Shown here: in pieces, positions 24,756 through 34,600 of the stretch
How positions within the stretch are numbered: position 1 is the stretch's first letter
Layout of the letters: each line of letters starts with the position of its first letter
Source of the DNA: Burkholderiaceae bacterium
GTDB lineage: Bacteria > Pseudomonadota > Gammaproteobacteria > Burkholderiales > Burkholderiaceae_C
NCBI GenBank assembly: GCA_023150375.1
Contig: JAKLLA010000003.1
Location: forward strand, 186,001 to 250,000
Reading direction: 5' to 3'
Length of the DNA: 64,000 nucleotides
Position numbers and translations under genes: made by a program
Notes under the pieces: generated by a model
The model's input: only the letters and a program-made list of their open reading frames with translations
Database searches by the model: none
Told to the model about the DNA's origin: nothing

Positions 24756-26063
24756 ATGAATCCGCCCACCGCCGCGCCGACGTCGCCCACCGACCCCCAG
24801 AAGTTCATCGCCCGCCTGCGCCAGAGCCTGGCCGACGGCAGCTTCCAGCGGCTGGTGCTGGGCCGGCCGCACGATGCCGAGCCGTCGCTGGAGAAGGTCC
24901 TGGCGCGGCGGGTGCTGCTGCGCGGGGAGGAGCACCTCTCGATGGTCTGGCGTCACCGCACCAAGGACATCACCAAGAACCTGCCGCTGGAGGCGGCGGT
25001 GGAGGAGGTGGCGCGGCTGGTGGCACAGCAGTTCCACCACGCGCACCTGGTCACCCGCGGGCACGACATCCAGCTGATGATGGGCAAGAAGGGGCAGTGG
25101 GGGCTGCGCATCGGCAAGGTCTCCGCGCCCGCCGCAGCGGCGGTGCTGCCGGACCCGGAGGCCCCCGATGCGCCGGATGCGGCCACCGCCCACGACCGGA
25201 CCAAACGCCACGCGCTGTCGCTGGACACGCCCTTCCTGGCCGAGCTGGGCGTCACCGATGCGCAGCAGCGCCTGGTGCCGGCGATGGCGCGCAAGTGGCG
25301 GCAGATCAACAAGTTCGTCGAGGTGCTGGACCACGCCATCGCCCAGTCGCCGCTGGCGCAGCGCGATGCCGCGCAGCCGGTGCGGGTGCTGGACTTCGGT
25401 GCCGGCAAGGGCTACCTGACCTTCGCGGTGCACCACATGCTGCGCGCCGCCGGGCGGGTGCCGGAGGTGACCGGCGTGGAGCTGCGGGAGGACCTGACCA
25501 CGCTGTGCAACGACGCGGCCGCGCGGCTGGGTTTTGCGCCCGGGCAGAACGCGGATGGCGGCGCGCTGCACTTCGCCACCGGCGATGTGCGCAGCTTCGC
25601 GGCCCGGCCGATCGACATCATGATCGCGCTGCACGCCTGCGACACCGCCACCGATGTGGCGATGCACCGCGGCGTTCAGGCCGGCGCGGCGATCATCCTG
25701 TGCTCGCCCTGCTGCCACAAGGAGCTGCGTCCGCAGATGAAGGCGCCGCCGCTGCTGCAGCCCATGCTGCGCCACGGCATCCACATGACCGAGCAGGCCG
25801 AGATGCTCACCGACACGCTGCGCGCCCTGCTGCTGCAGGCCAGTGGCTACGACACCCAGGTGTTCGAGTTCATCTCGCCGGAGCACACCAGCAAGAACAA
25901 GATGGTGCTGGCGGTGCGCCGCGCCCGGCCGCTGCCGGCGGCGCAGCGGCAGGCGCTGCTGGCGCAGGTGCAGGCGCTGAAGGCGCACTACGGCGTGGGG
26001 CGGCAGACGCTCGAGGCGCTGCTGGACGAGGCGCCGCCGCCGGCCGAACCCGCGCCGCATTGA
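24756..26063 (+). CDS. SAM-dependent methyltransferase (Methyltransf_32 type)
   Basis: A 435-residue cytosolic protein. The N-terminal 150 residues carry KDITKNLPLEAAV and a basic patch (MGKKGQWGLRIGK), possibly for RNA contact. The class I methyltransferase core begins with RVLDFGAGKGYLTFAVHH (SAM motif I, about residues 210-227), then VTGVELREDL and IDIMIALHACDTATD. A CSPCCHKEL segment at about 325 is typical of this family, which includes eukaryotic METTL25/GSTCD-like proteins. The substrate is not established. It is divergent from the DUF1810 gene with 61 bases between starts. Confidence 0.85.
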   Translation: MNPPTAAPTSPTDPQKFIARLRQSLADGSFQRLVLGRPHDAEPSLEKVLARRVLLRGEEHLSMVWRHRTKDITKNLPLEAAVEEVARLVAQQFHHAHLVTRGHDIQLMMGKKGQWGLRIGKVSAPAAAAVLPDPEAPDAPDAATAHDRTKRHALSLDTPFLAELGVTDAQQRLVPAMARKWRQINKFVEVLDHAIAQSPLAQRDAAQPVRVLDFGAGKGYLTFAVHHMLRAAGRVPEVTGVELREDLTTLCNDAAARLGFAPGQNADGGALHFATGDVRSFAARPIDIMIALHACDTATDVAMHRGVQAGAAIILCSPCCHKELRPQMKAPPLLQPMLRHGIHMTEQAEMLTDTLRALLLQASGYDTQVFEFISPEHTSKNKMVLAVRRARPLPAAQRQALLAQVQALKAHYGVGRQTLEALLDEAPPPAEPAPH

Positions 26064-26192
26064 TTCAACCCAACGCAGGGCCCTGCGGCCGGACGGCCCG
26101 GGCTTGTGAACTTCCTCACGAACCGTTACAACGAAGCGGCTGCATGGGCGGCGCTGCGTGGGCCTGCAGTCTGGCCCGGGTGGGAGTGGGCG

Positions 26193-28307
26193 ATGGTGCG
26201 TGCAATCGTGTGGCTGCTGGGCCTGCTGCTGCTGGCCGGGCTCGGGGGCTGTGGCGGCAGCGGGGGAGGCGGTGGCGGGCGGGCGCCCTTCATCGTCGCG
26301 ACGGTGGTCGGCTTTCCGCCCGGGCAGGTGCCGCCGGGGGCGGTGCCCTCGGGGCGCAACAGCGCGGCCTTCGTGGTGGTGCTGGACGACGAGTCCGGCG
26401 AGCCGATCGCCGATGCCAGCGTGAGCGTCGACGGCGTCGCGCTGAGCTACGCGGCCGCGGACGGCGGCTACGGCGCCGAGCTCGACGTCACCCCCGGCGA
26501 CCGGGTCGAGCTGCAGGTGCAGTGGCGCGGCGCCACCTACCGCGCCAGCGCCCGGCAGGCCACCGAGTACCCGACGATCACCCAGCCGGCCACCGGCGTC
26601 GTCTGGCCCCCGGAGAGTCCGCACGAAGTGCAGTGGAGTGCCGGCACGCCGCCGGCCGGCGCCAGCTACGTCTACGGCCTGGGGGTGCTGGCTGCCGACG
26701 GGCGGGTGATCTGGCCCGCCGACGGGTCCTTCGAGGTGCTGCCCGCCGCCAGCCGCAGCTTCACGCTGCCGGGCTACAGCCTGCCGCAGGGCGAGCACCT
26801 GCTGGTGGTGGGCCTGATCGCCGAGACGGACATCGCCGGGGCGGCGGCCGAGTCGATGCTGCTGGTGGGCGGCTTCACCTACCGCCCGGTGTCGGTGAGC
26901 AGCACCCCGCCCCCGGCCACGCTGAACAGCCTGGCCGTCGCGCCGACGCAGTCGGTGCTGGTGCCGGGGCAGACGCTGCAGCTGGCGGCCACGGGCCAGT
27001 ACTCGGACGGCAGCCAGCGCGACCTGGCCAGCCAGGTGACCTGGACCTCCTCCGACCCGGGCCGCGCCACCGTGAGCGCCAGCGGGCTGGTCAGCGCGGC
27101 GGCCGGCGCCACTGGCACCGTGACGGTCACCGCGACGCTGCAGGGTTTCAGCGCCGCCTCGACGCTGACCTTCTTCCAGCCGGGCAGCTCGCCGCTGCCG
27201 CCGCTGTCGCAGTCGGTGACCTACCAGGGGGACTACGCGCACAGTGGCCGGGCGGTGCAGGCGACGGCGCCGGTCTTCCCGGCGGCGCGGGCCTGGTCGG
27301 TGGCGCTGTCCGGCCCGGCCAGCTATCCGGTGATCGCGGGCGGCCGGGCCTTCGTGCTGGCCGGCGCACCGCCGAGCGGGAGCGGCTACGGCACCACGCT
27401 GCATGCGCTGGATCTGGCCGACGGCCGCACGGCCTGGGGGCCGGTGGCGCTGTCGGGCACCTACTTCTGGGCCGGCCACGCCTACGACCAGGGCCAGCTG
27501 TATGTGCTGAACTACGACGGCCTGCTGCGCAGCTTCGATGCGGCCACCGGCGCGGCCGGCTGGTCGGTGCAGCTGCCCGGCCAGTACGCCTTCAGCTCGC
27601 CGCCCACCGCGGTCGACGGCATGGTCTACGTCGGCGGAGCGGGCAGCGGCGGCACGCTCTACGCGGTGGACGCGGCCAGCGGCGCGCTGCTGTGGACGGC
27701 TCCGGTGGCCAACGGCGACCACAGCTCGCCGACGGTGTCGCCCGACGGCGTGTTCGTGGCCTACCCCTGTCAGGTCTACAAGTTCGCCCGGCTCAGCGGC
27801 CGCCTGCTCTGGCAGCGCAACACCGGCTGCTCGGGCGGCGGCGGCCGCACCGCGGCCTATGCGAACGGCCGGCTGTACGTGCGCAGCGTCACCGGCGGCA
27901 GCAACGAGATCCTCGACGCGGCCACCGGTGCGCCGATCGGCAGCTTCGGCGGCACGGCGATTCCGGCGTTCACCGACACGCTCGGCTTCTTCCTGTCCGG
28001 TTCGACCCTGCAGGGCGTGCACAGCGGCACCGGCGCGGTGGCCTGGAGCTTCGCGGGCGACGGGCAGCTGGTGTCGCCGCCCTTCGTGCTGAACGACCGG
28101 GTCTTCGTCGCCTCGGCCAGCGGCCAGGTCTTCGCGCTGGATGCGGCCACCGGCGCCCAGGTCTGGAGCGGCCAGGCGGCCGCGGGTGCGAGCGCCACCG
28201 ACGAGCACAACGTGTCGCAGCCCTACGCCGGCCTGGGCATCGGCGAGGGCTGGCTGATCGTTCCGGCCGGCCAGACGGTGAACGCCTGGCGCCTGACGGC
28301 ACCCTGA
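26193..28307 (+). CDS. Lipoprotein with Ig-like and PQQ-type beta-propeller domains
   Basis: A 704-residue exported protein. Residues 1-20 form a lipoprotein signal ending in LGGC, followed by a Gly/Ser-rich tether. Residues about 35-240 are beta-rich. A bacterial Ig-like (BIG2) domain with TLNSLAVAPTQSVLVPGQTLQLAATGQYSDGS-type sequence lies at about 245-325. The C-terminal half (about 340-704) has repeated A-x-D-A-A-T/S-G-A-x-x-W blades of a PQQ-like propeller. It probably sits on the outer membrane or in the periplasm. The role is unknown. The ATG at 26193 was chosen because it begins the lipoprotein signal. Confidence 0.82.
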   Translation: MVRAIVWLLGLLLLAGLGGCGGSGGGGGGRAPFIVATVVGFPPGQVPPGAVPSGRNSAAFVVVLDDESGEPIADASVSVDGVALSYAAADGGYGAELDVTPGDRVELQVQWRGATYRASARQATEYPTITQPATGVVWPPESPHEVQWSAGTPPAGASYVYGLGVLAADGRVIWPADGSFEVLPAASRSFTLPGYSLPQGEHLLVVGLIAETDIAGAAAESMLLVGGFTYRPVSVSSTPPPATLNSLAVAPTQSVLVPGQTLQLAATGQYSDGSQRDLASQVTWTSSDPGRATVSASGLVSAAAGATGTVTVTATLQGFSAASTLTFFQPGSSPLPPLSQSVTYQGDYAHSGRAVQATAPVFPAARAWSVALSGPASYPVIAGGRAFVLAGAPPSGSGYGTTLHALDLADGRTAWGPVALSGTYFWAGHAYDQGQLYVLNYDGLLRSFDAATGAAGWSVQLPGQYAFSSPPTAVDGMVYVGGAGSGGTLYAVDAASGALLWTAPVANGDHSSPTVSPDGVFVAYPCQVYKFARLSGRLLWQRNTGCSGGGGRTAAYANGRLYVRSVTGGSNEILDAATGAPIGSFGGTAIPAFTDTLGFFLSGSTLQGVHSGTGAVAWSFAGDGQLVSPPFVLNDRVFVASASGQVFALDAATGAQVWSGQAAAGASATDEHNVSQPYAGLGIGEGWLIVPAGQTVNAWRLTAP

Positions 28308-28325
28308 GGGCGGGACCTGGGACCC

Positions 28326-28345
28326 GGGCCCGGGGCCCGGGGCCC
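28326..28345. terminator. GGGCCC hairpin between convergent genes
   Basis: Three alternating GGGCCC/GGGGCCC blocks in the 43-base spacer between two converging genes can fold in either transcript. There is no T-run; a bidirectional terminator is inferred from position and symmetry. Confidence 0.4.
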
Positions 28346-28350
28346 TGCCG

Positions 28351-29382
28351 TCAGGTGCGCGGCGGGGCCAGGTCCGCCAGCAGGCGGGCCATCACCTCCG
28401 CGGTGCGCAGGGCGCTGTCGCCGCTGCTCGGGCAGCGACCCAGGCCGTTCCATTCGTGCACGATGGTCTGCACCAGCGGCTGGTGCACATGCGGCGGGTC
28501 GGGGATGGGCAGGAGCTGGGTCTGGCCGTCGACGGTCAGTTCGATCGCCGAGCCTCGGTCGGCCGACCAGCGGATGCGTCCGCGGCTGCCGATGATCTCG
28601 GTGGATTCCTCCGCGAGGCCGGCCGCATGGCACCACAGGGCGCTGCCGATCACGCCGCGGCCGGTGCCACGGTAGGCGCCGGCCTCGCCGCTGCCGGCGT
28701 GGCGCCAGGTGGCGGCGACGATGTCCTCCGGCGCCCAGGCCCCCGCCTGGTTGGCCGCCAGCCCCTGCACCTGCTCGAGCGGGCCGAGCAGCCAGTCCAG
28801 CGCATCCAGGCCATGGCAGGCGGCCTCGAAGAACAGCCCGCCGCCCGAACGCGCGGCATCGACGCGCCAGCGGTGCGCCGCGCTGGCCTGGCGATCGGCG
28901 CCGGGCAGCGGGCGCAACTGCCGCACGACGACCGCGCGCAGCGCGCCCAGGGCCTGGCCGGCCAGCATCTGGCGCACGGCGATGAAGCGCGGCAGCGCGC
29001 GGCGGTAGTAGGCCACCCACAGCGGCACCCCGGCGGCGCGGCAGGCCTCGACCATGCGCCGGCACTCGGTGGGGTCCAGCGCCATCGGTTTCTCGACCAG
29101 CACCGCCTTGCCGGCGGCGGCGGCGCGCAGCGTCAGCGCGCAGTGGCTGTCGGGGTGGGTGGCGATGTAGACGGCGTCGATGTCCGGCGCGGCCAGCAGC
29201 TCATCCACGCTGGCATGCCAGCGCGGCACGCCGTGGCGGCGCGCCCAGTCGGCCGCCTGTTCCGGCCGGCGGCTGGCCACCGCGACCAGCTGCGAGCCCT
29301 CGGCCTGCTGCAGTGCCGGGCCGCTCTTGACCTCGGTGACATCGCCGCAGCCGATCAGGCCCCAGCGCAGGGTCCGGGCCAT
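28351..29382 (-). CDS. Gfo/Idh/MocA family oxidoreductase
   Basis: A 343-residue cytosolic NAD(P)-dependent dehydrogenase. The Rossmann motif is GLIGCGDVTEVKSGPAL at about 7-23. The catalytic E-K-P is in VLVEKPMAL at about 95. The C-terminal half has FFEAACHGLDALDWLLG, with the conserved His, at about 180. Family members oxidise or reduce sugars, inositols or biliverdin-like compounds; the substrate is unknown here. The start ATG at 29382 gives the canonical N-terminus. It follows the dienelactone hydrolase gene by 7 bases and is probably co-transcribed. Confidence 0.9.
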   Translation of the reverse strand: MARTLRWGLIGCGDVTEVKSGPALQQAEGSQLVAVASRRPEQAADWARRHGVPRWHASVDELLAAPDIDAVYIATHPDSHCALTLRAAAAGKAVLVEKPMALDPTECRRMVEACRAAGVPLWVAYYRRALPRFIAVRQMLAGQALGALRAVVVRQLRPLPGADRQASAAHRWRVDAARSGGGLFFEAACHGLDALDWLLGPLEQVQGLAANQAGAWAPEDIVAATWRHAGSGEAGAYRGTGRGVIGSALWCHAAGLAEESTEIIGSRGRIRWSADRGSAIELTVDGQTQLLPIPDPPHVHQPLVQTIVHEWNGLGRCPSSGDSALRTAEVMARLLADLAPPRT

Positions 29383-29389
29383 GGGGATC

Positions 29390-30088
29390 TCAGCCCAGCG
29401 TGCGTCCGAAGAAGCGCAACGTGCGGTCCCAGGCCACCTGCGCCCAGGCGGCGTCGTACTGGGTGAAGGGGTAGCGGCCCGGCCCCTGCGCCGTCTCGTT
29501 GGCGAAGGCGTGGCCGGCCAGGTAGCGGTGGCCGGTGTAGGCCACGCCGGCGGCGCGCAGCTTCTCCTCCAGCGCATCGACGCCGGCGATCGCGAAGGCC
29601 TGGTCCTGTTCGGCCCAGTGCGCCAGCAGCGGCGCAGTGATCCTGCCGGCGTCGACGTACTCGAGCGGCGGGTAGCCGTACCAGACCACGCCGGCATCGG
29701 CCTCGGGCACCATCGTCAGCGACAGAATGGTCAGCGCCCCGCCCATGCAGTAGCCGGTCACCCCGACCTTCGTCGCGCCGCGCGCCTTCAGCGCCTGCAC
29801 CGCACCGCGGATGTCCTGCGCGGCGGCGTCGCCGAAGTTCAGGCCGCTCATCAGGTGGTGGGCCTCCTCGGCCTCGACGGTGGACTGGCCGCGGTACAGG
29901 TCCGGCACCAGCGCGGTGTAGCCGGCGCGCGCCAGGCGCTCGGCCACGCCGCGGATCTGGTCGTTCAGCCCCCACCATTCCTGGATCACCACCACCGCCG
30001 GGGCCCCGGCGCTGCCGCCGGCCGGCTCGGCCAGATAGCCCTGCACGTCCTGCCCGTCGGGGCGCTGGAAGCCGATCATGCTGCCCAT
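29390..30088 (-). CDS. Dienelactone hydrolase family protein
   Basis: A 232-residue cytosolic alpha/beta hydrolase. VVVIQEWWGLNDQIRG is the oxyanion region with the conserved Glu (about 36). The nucleophile is Cys in GVTGYCMGGALT (about 119), as in true dienelactone hydrolases. AEQDQAF and LAGHAFANE supply Asp and His. In chloroaromatic pathways such enzymes open dienelactones; no other genes of that pathway are nearby, so a broader carboxymethylene-lactone or ester role is possible. An AGGAGA site precedes the ATG. Confidence 0.92.
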   Translation of the reverse strand: MGSMIGFQRPDGQDVQGYLAEPAGGSAGAPAVVVIQEWWGLNDQIRGVAERLARAGYTALVPDLYRGQSTVEAEEAHHLMSGLNFGDAAAQDIRGAVQALKARGATKVGVTGYCMGGALTILSLTMVPEADAGVVWYGYPPLEYVDAGRITAPLLAHWAEQDQAFAIAGVDALEEKLRAAGVAYTGHRYLAGHAFANETAQGPGRYPFTQYDAAWAQVAWDRTLRFFGRTLG

Positions 30089-30240
30089 CGTTGCGATCTC
30101 CTGAGTCTGGAAGAAAGGGCGCCGGCCCGCTGCCGCCGCCTCACAGGCCCGAAGTAGAAGGCCTGTGCCCGGCCAGCGTCAATGCGCAGGCGCCGCCCGC
30201 GCCGCGCTGCGCCACCGCCAGCTTCCGAGGCGCGCTGGCC

Positions 30241-30246
30241 TAGACT
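30241..30246 (+). promoter_or_regulatory. Predicted -10 box (leaderless)
   Basis: TAGACT, six bases, then the ATG at 30253. There is no ribosome-binding site because the transcript would start at the ATG. Confidence 0.4.
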
Positions 30247-30252
30247 CTCGCG

Positions 30253-30705
30253 ATGGCGATTCCTTCCCGTGTGATCCTATGGCTGGCGGCGGCCCTGCTG
30301 GCCCTCGTCTTCGGTCTGCCCTGGGCCCTGTACGGACTGGGGCTGCGCTCGATCGCTGCGCTGCCCGAGCCGCCGGCGACGCTGCGGCCGGCTGGCGAAC
30401 TGCGCGAGGTCTGGCAGCGCGCCGGCATTCCCGGCGAGCCGGTCGGCGCGGTGCTCGACCCGGTGAGCTACCTGGCCTCTGCCTCCGTGCAGGCCCGACC
30501 GCCGGCGATCACCGCCTTTGCCTGGCGTGTCGCTTCCGACCATCTCGCCCGCGAGCCCGGCAGCGGGCGCGGGCCGTTGCAGCAGCACCTGGCCGGAGCT
30601 GCCCTGACGATCTGGCTGACCCGGCACTGGACGGCCGAGGCCCTGCTCAGCCGGGTGGTCGAACTGGAGGCGGCCGGCCGCAGCGCGGTGCCGACGGGGC
30701 GCTGA
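30253..30705 (+). CDS. Hypothetical membrane-anchored protein
   Basis: A 150-residue protein with one N-terminal hydrophobic helix (residues 8-30, LWLAAALLALVFGLPWALYGLG), likely an uncleaved anchor. The rest is soluble and mostly helical: a TLRPAGELREVWQRAG segment, AFAWRVASDHL, and a C-terminal TIWLTRHWTAEALLSRVVEL that repeats the W-L-T-R pattern. I do not recognise the family. The ATG is supported by the adjoining -10 box. Confidence 0.65.
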   Translation: MAIPSRVILWLAAALLALVFGLPWALYGLGLRSIAALPEPPATLRPAGELREVWQRAGIPGEPVGAVLDPVSYLASASVQARPPAITAFAWRVASDHLAREPGSGRGPLQQHLAGAALTIWLTRHWTAEALLSRVVELEAAGRSAVPTGR

Positions 30706-30726
30706 GCCCCGTCCCGGCCGGCAGGG

Positions 30727-31389
30727 TCAGGACGTCCTGCGACCGCGCAGGGGCGAGCGCGAACCGATGCTGACCAGGTAGTAGAGGCGGTTGATCCAGC
30801 GCCGCCAGCCGGGATCCATGGACTCGGCGCCGCTGGCGCTGCGGTCCGGCTGGCCGGCAACCAGCTGCTTCTCCATCACCAGATAGGCCAGCCCGGCCGG
30901 CCCCTCGCGGGTTTCCTTCACCCGCGCATAGCCCTGCTTGCGATACAGCTCGATGGCCTGATGGTTTTCTGCCAGGACCCGCAGTCCGATCCGCGGCAGG
31001 CTGGCCTCGCGGGCGAGCTGCTCGGCCAGCAGCATGAACTTCTGGCCGATGCCGTGGCGCCGGAAGGGCTCGTCCACCGCGATCATGTTCAGCCACATCA
31101 GGTGGTTCTCGGGCTTGGGCTCGATGTGCATGAAGCCCGCCAGGGTGCCCCCGACCCGCGCGGCGTGGAAGCAGGCGGACTGGTTGCACAGGTGGTAGCG
31201 CAGCTCCAGTTCGTCGGCATGGGGGAAGAAGCGGGCCACCATCTGCAGGATGTCCATCCAGTCCGACATGCGGGCGGGTTCGACGTCTGCGCTCAGGGCC
31301 CGGACAACGGGTTCGGCAACGTGCACGGGAAGGGCTGGGGTCGTGGACGCGGCACGTGGGCCACGCATGACCTGGCTATCGGCAGACAT
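30727..31389 (-). CDS. GNAT family N-acetyltransferase
   Basis: A 220-residue cytosolic acetyltransferase. An N-terminal tail of about 35 residues precedes the GNAT fold. The acetyl-CoA-binding motif is AVDEPFRRHGIGQKFML (R-x-x-G-x-G, about residues 105-121), followed by LRVLAENHQAIELYRKQGY at about 137. The tail after residue 185 is basic. The substrate is unknown. The ATG is 14 bases from a GGAAGTC sequence. It converges with the upstream hypothetical gene (21 bases between stops). Confidence 0.85.
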   Translation of the reverse strand: MSADSQVMRGPRAASTTPALPVHVAEPVVRALSADVEPARMSDWMDILQMVARFFPHADELELRYHLCNQSACFHAARVGGTLAGFMHIEPKPENHLMWLNMIAVDEPFRRHGIGQKFMLLAEQLAREASLPRIGLRVLAENHQAIELYRKQGYARVKETREGPAGLAYLVMEKQLVAGQPDRSASGAESMDPGWRRWINRLYYLVSIGSRSPLRGRRTS

Positions 31390-31577
31390 GGAGACTTCCT
31401 GAGAGTTTCTTGAAGTGAAAAAACTATCAGGCAGGGTCCTCCTTTCCGGTATCCCGTGAGCGAGGGGTGCACCGACCGAGGGCCAGGGCCGTCCATTTCT
31501 GCACAGCTCAGGTGCGGACAGCGCGGCCATTGCGTGGCGAACGAACCGCAGGCGGGCCGGGCGCTGCCCCGCAAAGG

Positions 31578-31619
31578 GCCACGCGCCCGTGGCGGCGGTG
31601 GCCGGCACGGGCGCGTGGC
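31578..31619 (-). terminator. 14-bp stem hairpin after the SNF2-like gene
   Basis: A perfect 14-bp inverted repeat (31578-31591 and 31606-31619) with a 14-base loop begins 25 bases past the stop at 31644. A short TTT follows on the minus strand. This is the strongest hairpin in the 254-base spacer; the remainder holds the short AT-rich leader of the GNAT gene. Confidence 0.55.
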
Positions 31620-31643
31620 GTCGGCAGGGCCGGACGGCGAGGA

Positions 31644-34600
31644 TCAGACGGCGCGCAGCACGTCGCGCAGCTGCTGCACGGCAGCGGTCAGCGCCGACCC
31701 GCCCAGGAAGGCGCCGCCGGCGGGTCCGTCCAGCCGCTCGGCCAGGGCCACCATCGCGGGCGTGTCGCCCTGGGCGGCGGCCGCGCTCTGCAGGTCCAGC
31801 AGGGCTTCCTCGATGCTGCCTTCGGCGATCAGGTGCAGCACCGGCACCCCGTCGGCCGGCGGCGGGGCCGACGCCTCGGCGAGGGCCGGCTGCACGCAGT
31901 CCAGCCGTTCGGCCAGCCGCCGCGGATGCCAGGGGCGGTCCAGGTGCACCACGCCGGCCAGGTCGTGCACCAGGCGCAGGCGCGGGCGCACCGCGTCGTC
32001 GACCAGTGCGACCAGGGGCTGCGGGTCCTGGGCAAACCGTGCCGCGCCGTCGGCCAGGGCGGCATCGTCCATGCCGGCGTCGAAGACCTGGTGGCCGATG
32101 CCCTGCCGTTCCAGCACCCGGGCCAGGCCCTGCAGTGCGGCCGGCCACTGGCTGAAGACCACCAGCCGCACTTCCGGCACCCGCGGCGACAGCTCCTGCA
32201 TCAGCGACAGCAGCGCGGCGGTCTTGGCCTCCGTCACGGCCTCGTCGGCCGGGACCACGCAGGCCTGGCGCATGCCCTGCACGGCGACGAAGAGCTCGCG
32301 CTGCTCGCGGCTGGAGAGGTCGCCGACGCGCTCCCAGCGGGCCACCAGGCGCTCGGCCCGCTCGCGCTGGGCCTGATGGCGGGCCCGCTGGGCCAGGTCC
32401 AGCGGCAGGGTCTGCACGTCGTCGTCGCCGGGCAGGGCCACCGCCGGCAGGGCAGCGTCGCTGCGGCGGCGCTGCAGCAGCAGGGGCAGCAGAGTCTCGC
32501 CGAGGCGGTCCAGGTCCCGCCAGCCGGCGCTGGCGGGCGTGCCCGGCTCGCCCGGCTGGGGGGCGTGGGCCTCCAGCAGGCGCCGCATCGGGCCCAGGCG
32601 CAGCGGGTCGAGCCAGCGCAGCAGCGCGGGCAGGGCCTGCGGGCGGGTCTGCAGCGGCCGGCGCGTCAGCAGCAGCGTGGCGCCTGGGTCCAGGCGGCGC
32701 AGCGCCGCGCCAGTGGCGCCCAGCCAGGGCGGCTCGTCGAGCAGGCCCTCGTCGATCACCAGCACATCGGGCGCCCAGGCTGCCAGCACGTCGACCTGGC
32801 TGCGCAGCTCGTCCAGGCTGATCAGGCGCAGCAGCGGTGCATCGTCGGCCGCCAGGCCTTCCAGGCCGGGGCGCAGGGCGAAGGAGGTCCAGCGCGCGAT
32901 GGCGCGCTGCCAGCGGCGCAGCCAGCCGGCCGGTGCGGCCACCAGCAGGCGCTCGGCGCCGAAGTGGCGGCGCAGCAGCGCCAGCGTGGCGAGCGCCTGC
33001 ACCACCTTGCCCAGGCCAGGCTCGTCGGCCAGCACACAGCGCCCGGCGCAGGCGGCCAGCAGCGCGGCCTCGAGTTGATGCGGTGCCACCGGGTGGCGCA
33101 GCAGGCCCTGCAGCAGGCCGGCATCGGTCGGGCCCGCCGGGTAGGCGGCCTCCAGTGCCAGCACGCGCCGACGGGTGTCGTGCTGCTCGCCGAGCAGGGC
33201 CCAGACGCCTTCCTCGACCTCGACGCGGTGGCCCTGGCGGGCGGCCAGGCGCAGCAGCTGCTGCAGCGCTTCACCGTCCTCGAGGCGCAGGCTGCCGTCG
33301 TGCGCGCTGGCAGCGCCGACCGCCTCGCGCAGTTCGGCCGCAGCCTCGCTGCCCAGGCGCCAGACGATCTGTCGCTGCGCGCCATGGCGCAGGTGCAGTT
33401 CGCTGTATGCCCGCCTTTCACCCTGGCGCAGAGTGGTCAGCAACTCCGGCCGGGCCTCGAGCCACTGCGCCAGCAGGCTGTGCAGGTGCGGGCAACGGCC
33501 CTGCGGATCGGCCGCGAAGTCCTCGCAGTCGCAGTGGCTGTCGCCCCCGGCCAGATCGCGCAGGCGCAGACGGTGCACCTGGCCGCTGCGGCGGTCGGTC
33601 ACCTCCTGCCAGCCGAAGGGATCGTCGGTGGGCAGTGCGCAGGCGAAGCGTGCCGGGTCGGCCAGTTCGAGCAGCGGTGCCGGCTCGGCCGGCGGCGGCG
33701 CGGCCGCCTCGACCTGTTCGCCCTCCTGTTCGACCCCTGCACCGGTCTCGACCGCCTCGTGCCTGTCGATGACCAGGTCTTCGGGGGGAGACTCGCCGTC
33801 GCCTGCGGCCGCGGCATCGGACGCCGTAGCGGTCGTGGCGGCCTCGCCCCGGCCGCGACCGCGCCGACGCCGCGGCCGGCGGTTGCCGCTGTCTTCCTGG
33901 GGCGGGGTGTCCGCAGCGGGCGGGCTGTCTGCCGACGTGTCGGCCATCGGGGGGGCCTCGTCTGCGCTGGACAAGGCTGCAACGGCCGTGGCTTCGGCTG
34001 CGCTGGCCGGCGGGGCGGCTTCCGGGACCGCCGTCTCGGGGGCTGGTGCTGCCGCAGCCGGGTCGACCTGCGGCGTGGCGGCGGCAACGGCCTCCCGCTG
34101 CGCGCCGCGACGCCGTCGGCCGGTGCTCTGTCGGGTCTCGGGGGCCGGGGCGGCGTCGGCGACGACGCTCGAGATGACGTCGGACGGGGCCTCGACCATG
34201 CCGGGCGCCTCGGCCGCGCCGGTCGCGGGGGTCGCCGGCTGCGCTGCGCTGCGGCGGTTGCGGCGCCGGGGTGCAGCGGGAGGCGCATCTGTCTGCGCCG
34301 CGGCCGCGTCCGGCAGCGGGGCGGCCGCAGTGTCGGCGGTGGCCGCGAGGGCGACCTCGGTGGCGACTGCGGGCGTGGCTTCGGGCGTGACCTCGGGCCT
34401 GACCTCGGGCGTGGTGGCTTCGGCCGTTGGCGTGGCGCTGCGACGGCGGCCGCGCGGTGCGGCCGCCTTGGCGTTGCCGGTTGCCGGGGCGTCCGGCGAG
34501 GCTGAGGGGGCCGTCGGCGTGGCCGCCTCGGCGGGCGGCGCTTCGGCCGACGCTTCACTGGCACGGCGCGGGGCGCGGCGGCGCGAGGGGGCGGCGGGGG

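Noticed and set aside
26106-26192. Upstream GTG start for the propeller lipoprotein
   Set aside because: It would place about 29 charged and aromatic residues before a complete lipoprotein signal peptide.
24723-28208. 1161-codon minus-strand frame opposite the methyltransferase and propeller genes
   Set aside because: A GC-bias shadow frame rich in Arg, Gly and His; the opposite strand has coherent domains and signals.
28326-28345. GGGCCC run as a mobile-element end or CRISPR-like repeat
   Set aside because: It has a single short alternating tract with no spacers or transposase. Its position between convergent stops fits a terminator better.
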